Below, one piece after another: positions 6,759 to 10,984 of a stretch of 10,984 bases of DNA. Within the stretch, counting starts at the first letter, position 1; each line of letters begins with the position of its first letter. Origin of the DNA: Gammaproteobacteria bacterium (GTDB taxonomy: Bacteria; Pseudomonadota; Gammaproteobacteria; Eutrophobiales; Eutrophobiaceae); contig JACVQI010000091.1 in the NCBI GenBank assembly GCA_015661095.1, positions 1 to 10,984 on the forward strand. Reading direction: 5' to 3'. A program made the translations under genes and the position numbers. The notes beneath the pieces were generated by a model that worked only from the letters and a program-made list of their open reading frames with translations, did not search any database and was not told the DNA's origin.

Positions 6759-6865
6759 TAAGTTTATAAACACATACTCCGGCCTCGACCGGATTTCGCA
6801 CGGTAAAAAGCAATTTCAAGCGCGGGGCCGGTAGCGTCGGTCACATCAATACCAATAAATAGATA

Positions 6866-7720
6866 ATGGCAAACAGACTTATGGACCTCATCAGAATAGA
6901 CACAGAAGATAAATTTCCGCTGAACGGGCTGCTTTGGGAGCCTGCAACCAAGGGCAAATCCATGGTCATCCTGGTGCCCGGCGCAACCACTGGCGCAGCC
7001 CTGGTGGCCATGCACGATTATTATCCAATGGCGACTGCGTTAAACGCGGCGGGTTACAGTTTTATCGTTGCCAACATGCGCGCCTCCTACAATTATCCCT
7101 ATGCCGTGTTCGCGGACGCCGTGAAGGATATCGCCGGATTCGTCACCTACGCGAAAGCAGCCGGTTATGCGCGGATAGCTATTGTCGGCATCAGCCTCGG
7201 CGGTCCGCGCATGGCGCAATATATGGCTGAGCGCGGCGACCCGGCGGTAAAGGCCGTGGCATTTGTCGCCTCGATCCCGTCACCTTACCTGGAGTTCCAG
7301 GTCCGCAGCTCCAAGAAGAACAAAACGCGTCTCGCGAACGCCCTCAAACGCGCCCGGCAACTGGTCGCACAAGGCAAGGGTCTGAAACCGATTGCGTTCG
7401 AGAACTGGTTTCCGGACGGCCGGCATTTCATGGTGACGGCGCAGGCCATGCTTGGCTTTTTCGGCGCGCCGGAGGATGGTGCGCCCAGCTCGATATATTA
7501 TGGGGCTCAAATCAAGGTACCGGCACTGGTTCTACACGGGGATCAGGACGAACTCTCGCTGCCACCGAATGCTCAGACAATTTACGACAGCTTAACTGCA
7601 TCGTCGCAGCGCGAGCTCATCTGGGTGAAAGGCGCCAGCCATTATTTAACACCGGGCGTGATAGCGGAAGCATACGCCCGGCATATGTCAGATTGGATCA
7701 CCCGGAACATGCCGGTGTAA
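6866..7720 (+). CDS. Alpha/beta hydrolase fold protein
   Basis: The 284-residue protein shows the full catalytic set of an alpha/beta hydrolase. The first strand and oxyanion region is 'MVILVPGATTG' (33-43); the nucleophile elbow is 'GISLGG' with Ser110 (108-113); the acid is Asp226 or Asp228 in 'HGDQDEL'; and the base is His259 in 'GASHY'. A lid-like insertion lies around 138-205. The 'NMRASYNYPYAVFADAVKDI' stretch before the elbow recalls UPF0613/DUF1749-type hydrolases, a tentative link. No signal peptide is present, so it acts in the cytoplasm, on an ester, thioester, amide or similar bond that cannot be specified. The ATG at 6866 has a TAG three bases upstream in frame and no clear ribosome site; Met6 (6881) is an alternative start. 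The secreted DUF8021 protein follows 28 bp downstream, a probable operon. Confidence 0.82.
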   Translation: MANRLMDLIRIDTEDKFPLNGLLWEPATKGKSMVILVPGATTGAALVAMHDYYPMATALNAAGYSFIVANMRASYNYPYAVFADAVKDIAGFVTYAKAAGYARIAIVGISLGGPRMAQYMAERGDPAVKAVAFVASIPSPYLEFQVRSSKKNKTRLANALKRARQLVAQGKGLKPIAFENWFPDGRHFMVTAQAMLGFFGAPEDGAPSSIYYGAQIKVPALVLHGDQDELSLPPNAQTIYDSLTASSQRELIWVKGASHYLTPGVIAEAYARHMSDWITRNMPV

Positions 7721-7748
7721 ACTTACTACCCATAGTGGGGAGAAAACC

Positions 7749-8606
7749 ATGATTAGAATAATTACCATTGTCTGCTCGCTTTTATTTGTCACCCTCAATG
7801 TTCAGGCCCAGTCTGCCTGCACCCGTCCCGTATTACAGACTGCGGTGGATAGCTATCTCGCAGCCCAGGGCGCCGGTGATATATCCAAAATGGCTCTGGC
7901 TGCCGACGCTAAGTTCTTCGAGAACATGGCTGAGGTCGCCAGGGACAAAGGCCTGTGGAACACGGCCCTTCCGATTGCCTTTTCACGCAGCATTCTCGAT
8001 CCTTCCCGCTGCCGCACCTTCACCGAGGTCATCGTTACGGAAGGCGGGCATCCGTACGTATTGGGGACGAGACTCAATGTTGCTGACGGCAAAATCACCG
8101 AAATCAATGGCCTGGTCACCGATAAAGGCGACTGGTTGTTCAATGCCAATGCCTATCTTAAATATTCCAAAGCGGAGGAGTGGAGCACACCCGCGCCCGC
8201 GGAACGTACACCGGCCCAGATTCTGATCGATGCGGCCAACCGCTATCTGGATGTCTTCGCCGACAAGCAAATCGATCTGCCCTGGGGTATGCCCTGTGCC
8301 CGTTTGGAAGGCGGCGCCTATACCAATCGCGATAATAAACCCGACGCGTCCTGCAATATCGGTATTCCCCCGGGCGTCCTGTACATCGTCAACCGTAGTT
8401 TCGTGGTTGATGAGGAGCAGGGTGTCGTCAATGTATTCTGCCGCTTCGGCAATAGCAGCACGGGCATGCCGGACTCCCATACCTTCCGGCTAGTGAATGG
8501 CAAATTTCACCATATCCACACCCTGAGCGTGAACCTGAATCCCGACACTCCTTCGCCGCAGGCGGCTGATGATGGTTCCATGATCAGACCACCTGCACAA
8601 CAGTGA
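7749..8606 (+). CDS. Secreted double NTF2-like (DUF8021) protein
   Basis: The 285-residue product has a signal peptide with an hydrophobic core and a VQA cleavage site after residue 20. Two NTF2-like units follow. The first (about 24-140) has 'CTRPVLQTAVDSYLAA', 'ADAKFFENM' and 'LGTRLNVADGKITEINGLV'. The second (about 155-262) has 'CARLEGGAYT', 'CNIGIPPG', 'NRSFVVDEEQGVVNVFCRFG' and 'PDSHTFRLVNGKFHHIHTLS', all typical of bacterial DUF8021. Cys at 24, 88, 183, 202 and 231 could form disulphides after export. The last ~20 residues are Pro/Ala-rich and probably disordered. GGGGAG (7737-7742) at a good distance supports the ATG. Following the hydrolase by 28 bp, and echoing the partial protein at the left edge, it may bind or process a related small molecule; no activity is established. 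A terminator lies directly downstream. Confidence 0.8.
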   Translation: MIRIITIVCSLLFVTLNVQAQSACTRPVLQTAVDSYLAAQGAGDISKMALAADAKFFENMAEVARDKGLWNTALPIAFSRSILDPSRCRTFTEVIVTEGGHPYVLGTRLNVADGKITEINGLVTDKGDWLFNANAYLKYSKAEEWSTPAPAERTPAQILIDAANRYLDVFADKQIDLPWGMPCARLEGGAYTNRDNKPDASCNIGIPPGVLYIVNRSFVVDEEQGVVNVFCRFGNSSTGMPDSHTFRLVNGKFHHIHTLSVNLNPDTPSPQAADDGSMIRPPAQQ

Positions 8607-8644
8607 TGTAACCGATTACCGCTCAGCTCTGTTCCCCCTCCCCC

Positions 8645-8679
8645 TTCCCTCTCTCCCGCAACCGGGTGAGAGGGAATTT
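8645..8679 (+). terminator. Rho-independent terminator / REP-like hairpin
   Basis: TTCCCTCTC (8645-8653) pairs with GAGAGGGAA (8668-8676); after one T-T mismatch the stem continues with CCCG (8655-8658) and CGGG (8663-8666) around a CAAC loop. A TTT follows directly. Hairpins of the CCCTCTCCC-GGGAGAGGG type are common dispersed repeats in gammaproteobacterial intergenic regions, so this may also be such a copy. It closes the hydrolase/DUF8021 unit. Confidence 0.65.
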
Positions 8680-8734
8680 CGCTTCATCTGTCCGTTACCG
8701 CATGAAACGCCCGGATTCAGTTCCAGGCAGATTA

Positions 8735-8748
8735 ATGATTCAGATCAA
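8735..8748 (+). promoter_or_regulatory. FNR/ANR-like operator upstream of the REC/GGDEF/EAL gene
   Basis: ATGAT-TCAG-ATCAA matches the FNR/ANR/CRP-like half-site pattern TTGAT-N4-ATCAA in nine of ten fixed positions. Its centre is at 8741.5. A -10-like TAAAAT at 8769-8774 (five of six) would put transcription start near 8781-8783, so the site would sit at about -40 to -42, the usual spacing for a class II activator promoter. The site and -10 were found by eye; no conservation is shown. Confidence 0.4.
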
Positions 8749-8753
8749 TATTT

Positions 8754-8773
8754 TTTTAGTGTATTTACTAAAA
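8754..8773. repeat. AT-rich inverted repeat overlapping the candidate -10
   Basis: TTTTAGT (8754-8760) and ACTAAAA (8767-8773) form a perfect 7-bp inverted repeat with a 6-bp centre. The right arm overlaps the TAAAAT box at 8769-8774, so a protein bound here could affect transcription. A GTATT/AATAC pair (8761-8765, 8776-8780) overlaps it. In so AT-rich a region, chance is a real alternative. Confidence 0.3.
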
Positions 8774-8871
8774 TTAATACATAGGATACTGTGTTTTTTA
8801 TAGTTTGATCTGATTCGTTGTAGAGGTAATTATTTTTCCTGGACATATTTGCTTCCATGTAATGCTTTTCA

Positions 8872-10605
8872 ATGACCCTTGAAATAAAACAATCGCTTAT
8901 AATCGATGACGATGAAGATTACCGAAATCTTATAGCCAGAAAGCTCAGTCGCTCTTTCCCTGGCATTATCGTCAATGAAATAGATCCGTTATCAGATGCA
9001 TTGCCTGATGAATCATATTGCTGGGACAATATAGATTTCATTCTCCTTGATTATCACCTCGGGTTGGAAATCACGGGGCTGGACTGGTTTAAACAATTTA
9101 AACCAGGTGTGCTTCCTGCAACCATATTATTAACAGCCAAAGGCAGTGAGGAACTTGCAGTCAGGACCATAAAATTGGGGATAGATGATTATATAGTCAA
9201 GGAACATTTTGACAATGAAAGGTTAACTGATTCAATTAGGGAATGTGTTACCAATAAGCGTCTGGCAAGAACCAGGTTCGAAACCTTAATAAAGCAGACG
9301 GATGTCTTCAATAAATCCAACTTCATTCAAAGGCTCAGGTTGATAACAGACACAAAGTCTACAATCAATCATTTATTTCTGATTAACCCGGAATCCTATC
9401 AACAAATCGGCAAGCAAAAAGGAATTAACCATCAGGATGGTTATATTAAATTCGTATCTGAGATAATTCATGATTATCTGAATTCTAAAAACATCTCTCA
9501 TAATATTTTTATTTACAGGGAAGAATATATAGCAGTAATTCTTGAAGTAAAATCATTTAAAAAACATCTGAATGATATCTTCAAACTATTACACAATAAA
9601 AGTTATATTATTGGAAATATTAACTACAGCTGTTCCATTCATGTTGGCGTAATAAGTCCACAAACATTCGAAACAAAAGAACTGGACAAGAGTGATTTTG
9701 AACTGCTTTCAATAGCCCTTGTGCTTTGTAATTCCGTTAAAACCGATTCGAAGAAAAAGTTTTGTAATTATGGTGATATTAATATAAAGGACCCTGATTC
9801 TCTTGTTGGATCACAAAGTTTTTCCGAGGTACTACAAACATTTAATTTTGAGGATGCTATTAAAGACGGTAGAGTTTTAGCCAACTATCAACCATGGATA
9901 TACGTTCAATCGGACGTAAATAAAAATATCAAGAACATTTACGATGTAAGAATAGAGTTCATCGACACAAAAGGTAATACTATTTCTCATAACATATTGA
10001 TTAAATTACTGGACAATCCATATGCAAAACGTATTGTGGACAGGTGGACACTGAGAAGCACAGCCAGTCTGTTAAAAGAATTTTCCAATAGCAATGATAA
10101 AAACAATATTAAACAGGCTGTTAAAATCACACTGAGTTCATTTACGGATCCATCATTTATTAGCTGGCTTAGAACACTTTTAACAGAAGCTGATTTACCC
10201 AACGATTGTCTGTTAATTGAAGCTGATGCCGATCAGATTATAAGGAGTCCGGATGATTTTAAGCTCCTGGTTAACACGGTTGGCACGGAATTTAAATTAA
10301 AATTTATCCTGTCAGGCATATTTGAAATCAATACATATTATAAATTACAGGATCGACATATTTTCGACTATGTAAAATTAAACATTCATCTACTGACTCA
10401 TGGACTTCCGAGAGGCCCCCTTAGAAAACTGGTTAATGATATAAAAAATGAAGGTTCCGAGATAATAGCTGTTTATATATCTGATGCCCAGATGCTGATG
10501 ATGGCCAATGAATTTGATGTTGATTACATGCATGGCTATCTTATAGGAAGACCAAATATAGATGTGATTTCTGGTAGTGATGGGGACCTTTACTGCGTGA
10601 TGTAA
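8872..10605 (+). CDS. Response regulator with REC, degenerate GGDEF and degenerate EAL domains (FimX-like)
   Basis: The 577-residue protein begins with a receiver domain (about 7-125) that keeps its key residues: acid pocket 'IDDDED' (11-16), phosphoacceptor Asp60 in 'FILLDYH', Thr88 in 'LLTAKGS' and Lys110 in 'DYIVKEHF'. A GGDEF-like region (about 135-300) has lost its signature; the aligned position reads 'YREEY' (215-219). An EAL-like domain (about 325-570) keeps the shape ('NYQPW' 338-342, 'RWTLR', 'LLIEADADQII', 'YVKLNIHLL', 'MHGYLIGRP') but the EAL motif itself aligns with Asp-Val-Arg (358-360), and the metal-binding 'DDFG' segment reads 'LSGIFE'. It should not make or break c-di-GMP and is more likely a receptor or scaffold in the cytoplasm, controlled by a histidine kinase not encoded here. 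The start has a TAA 12 bp upstream in frame and no ribosome site. Base composition is far more AT-rich than its neighbours. Confidence 0.82.
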   Translation: MTLEIKQSLIIDDDEDYRNLIARKLSRSFPGIIVNEIDPLSDALPDESYCWDNIDFILLDYHLGLEITGLDWFKQFKPGVLPATILLTAKGSEELAVRTIKLGIDDYIVKEHFDNERLTDSIRECVTNKRLARTRFETLIKQTDVFNKSNFIQRLRLITDTKSTINHLFLINPESYQQIGKQKGINHQDGYIKFVSEIIHDYLNSKNISHNIFIYREEYIAVILEVKSFKKHLNDIFKLLHNKSYIIGNINYSCSIHVGVISPQTFETKELDKSDFELLSIALVLCNSVKTDSKKKFCNYGDINIKDPDSLVGSQSFSEVLQTFNFEDAIKDGRVLANYQPWIYVQSDVNKNIKNIYDVRIEFIDTKGNTISHNILIKLLDNPYAKRIVDRWTLRSTASLLKEFSNSNDKNNIKQAVKITLSSFTDPSFISWLRTLLTEADLPNDCLLIEADADQIIRSPDDFKLLVNTVGTEFKLKFILSGIFEINTYYKLQDRHIFDYVKLNIHLLTHGLPRGPLRKLVNDIKNEGSEIIAVYISDAQMLMMANEFDVDYMHGYLIGRPNIDVISGSDGDLYCVM

Positions 10606-10689
10606 ACAAGACACCGAAACCCGAGTTTACCCCGGGCATCCTACGTATAAAAAAGTGGTTGGTAACGCCGGGTATGCTATTCAAGTAAT

Positions 10690-10731
10690 GGGCCGGAGTG
10701 ATTGTGAAATCTCTCCGGCCCGTTTTATTTT
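10690..10731 (+). terminator. Strong rho-independent terminator after the REC/GGDEF/EAL gene
   Basis: GGGCCGGAG (10690-10698) pairs perfectly with CTCCGGCCC (10713-10721) across a 14-nt loop and is followed by GTTTTATTTT. On the opposite strand the hairpin is followed by CATTACTTGAA, so it is less convincing as a terminator for the minus-strand gene at 10758. Confidence 0.85.
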
Positions 10732-10757
10732 ACAGCGCGGCTGATACAAGCGATCAA

Positions 10758-10982
10758 TTACCGCCAGTCATCGATCTTTACGCCCCGCCCCGCCCGGAAG
10801 TCGGTCACGAACCAGACGCTGGCCGTGTTGCCGCCCGCCACGACCGTCCGGATGTTCTGCGCGTTGGGGAATTGTTTGATAAACGAGTCCTGCGGTACTT
10901 TCTGCCAGGTGGCATAGGGCTCCAGACCCTGCTTGCCCAGCGGCCCCATGACGGCGGCGGCAATGGCGCTGCCCCAGTAGGT
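10758..10982 (-). CDS. Unrecognised protein, C-terminal part only
   Basis: This minus-strand frame is open from the right edge to the stop at 10760-10758 and encodes the last 74 residues of a protein that starts outside the window. The visible part begins 'TYWGSAIAAAVMGPLGKQG', contains 'QKVPQDSFIKQFPNAQNIR' and ends in 'DFRAGRGVKIDDWR'. A Met inside it (10949) need not be the start, since the frame continues upstream without a stop. Codons are GC-rich, as in the first half of the window. I cannot assign a family. Confidence 0.65.
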   Translation of the reverse strand, partial: TYWGSAIAAAVMGPLGKQGLEPYATWQKVPQDSFIKQFPNAQNIRTVVAGGNTASVWFVTDFRAGRGVKIDDWR

Positions 10983-10984
10983 TT

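Noticed and set aside
7983..8480. Open frame on the minus strand (165 residues)
   Set aside because: It is antisense to the DUF8021 gene, with no ribosome site, promoter or recognisable domain.
1..10984. tRNA, rRNA, CRISPR array, insertion sequence or phage gene
   Set aside because: No cloverleaf-like sequence, regularly spaced repeats, transposase motif, terminal repeats or phage structural protein was seen in a reading of both strands.

Overview
The window reads as a chromosomal accessory stretch from a Gram-negative bacterium, most likely a gammaproteobacterium. The clues are several cleavable signal peptides, a periplasmic c-type cytochrome, a PilA-like pilin domain, a FimX-like signalling protein with a possible FNR/ANR-type operator, and protein families (DUF6152, DUF8021, SnoaL-like, PQQ dehydrogenase) that often occur together in environmental gammaproteobacteria. 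The genus cannot be named from the sequence. There is no rRNA, tRNA, CRISPR array, transposase or phage gene.

Layout: (a) 1-1417, + strand: the C-terminal end of a DUF8021-like protein, then a secreted two-domain DUF6152 protein 6 bp downstream, a likely operon. (b) 1418-3346: an intergenic region with a good sigma70-type promoter, then a periplasmic cytochrome c / PQQ-type sugar dehydrogenase fusion. (c) 3369-4027: a coding-like but unrecognised gene with in-phase-looking sequence in shifted frames after it, and possibly before it, suggesting decay or overlapping small genes. (d) 4181-4969: an unrecognised soluble protein with a basic C-terminal tail. (e) 5020-5595, - strand, convergent with (d): a secreted SnoaL/NTF2-like protein. 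(f) 5812-6582, divergent from (e): a zinc-ribbon/TM2/type IV pilin-like fusion, closed by a strong hairpin terminator. (g) 6866-8606: an alpha/beta hydrolase and a secreted double NTF2-like (DUF8021) protein in a likely operon, closed by another terminator. (h) 8872-10605: a much more AT-rich REC/degenerate GGDEF/degenerate EAL protein with an FNR-like operator upstream and a strong terminator downstream. (i) 10758-10984, - strand: the C-terminal end of an unrecognised protein.

Two themes can be inferred. The first is small-molecule oxidation and turnover in the periplasm: the PQQ-type dehydrogenase with its own cytochrome, plus several NTF2-fold secreted proteins and a hydrolase. No substrate can be named. 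The second is type IV pilus-like or surface signalling: a pilin fold fixed to a TM2 membrane anchor without a prepilin peptidase site, and a cytoplasmic response regulator with the domain order and decayed active sites typical of c-di-GMP receptors such as FimX. The two lie in separate transcription units, so a functional link is only a hypothesis. The pilin/TM2 fusion is the most unusual item in the window.
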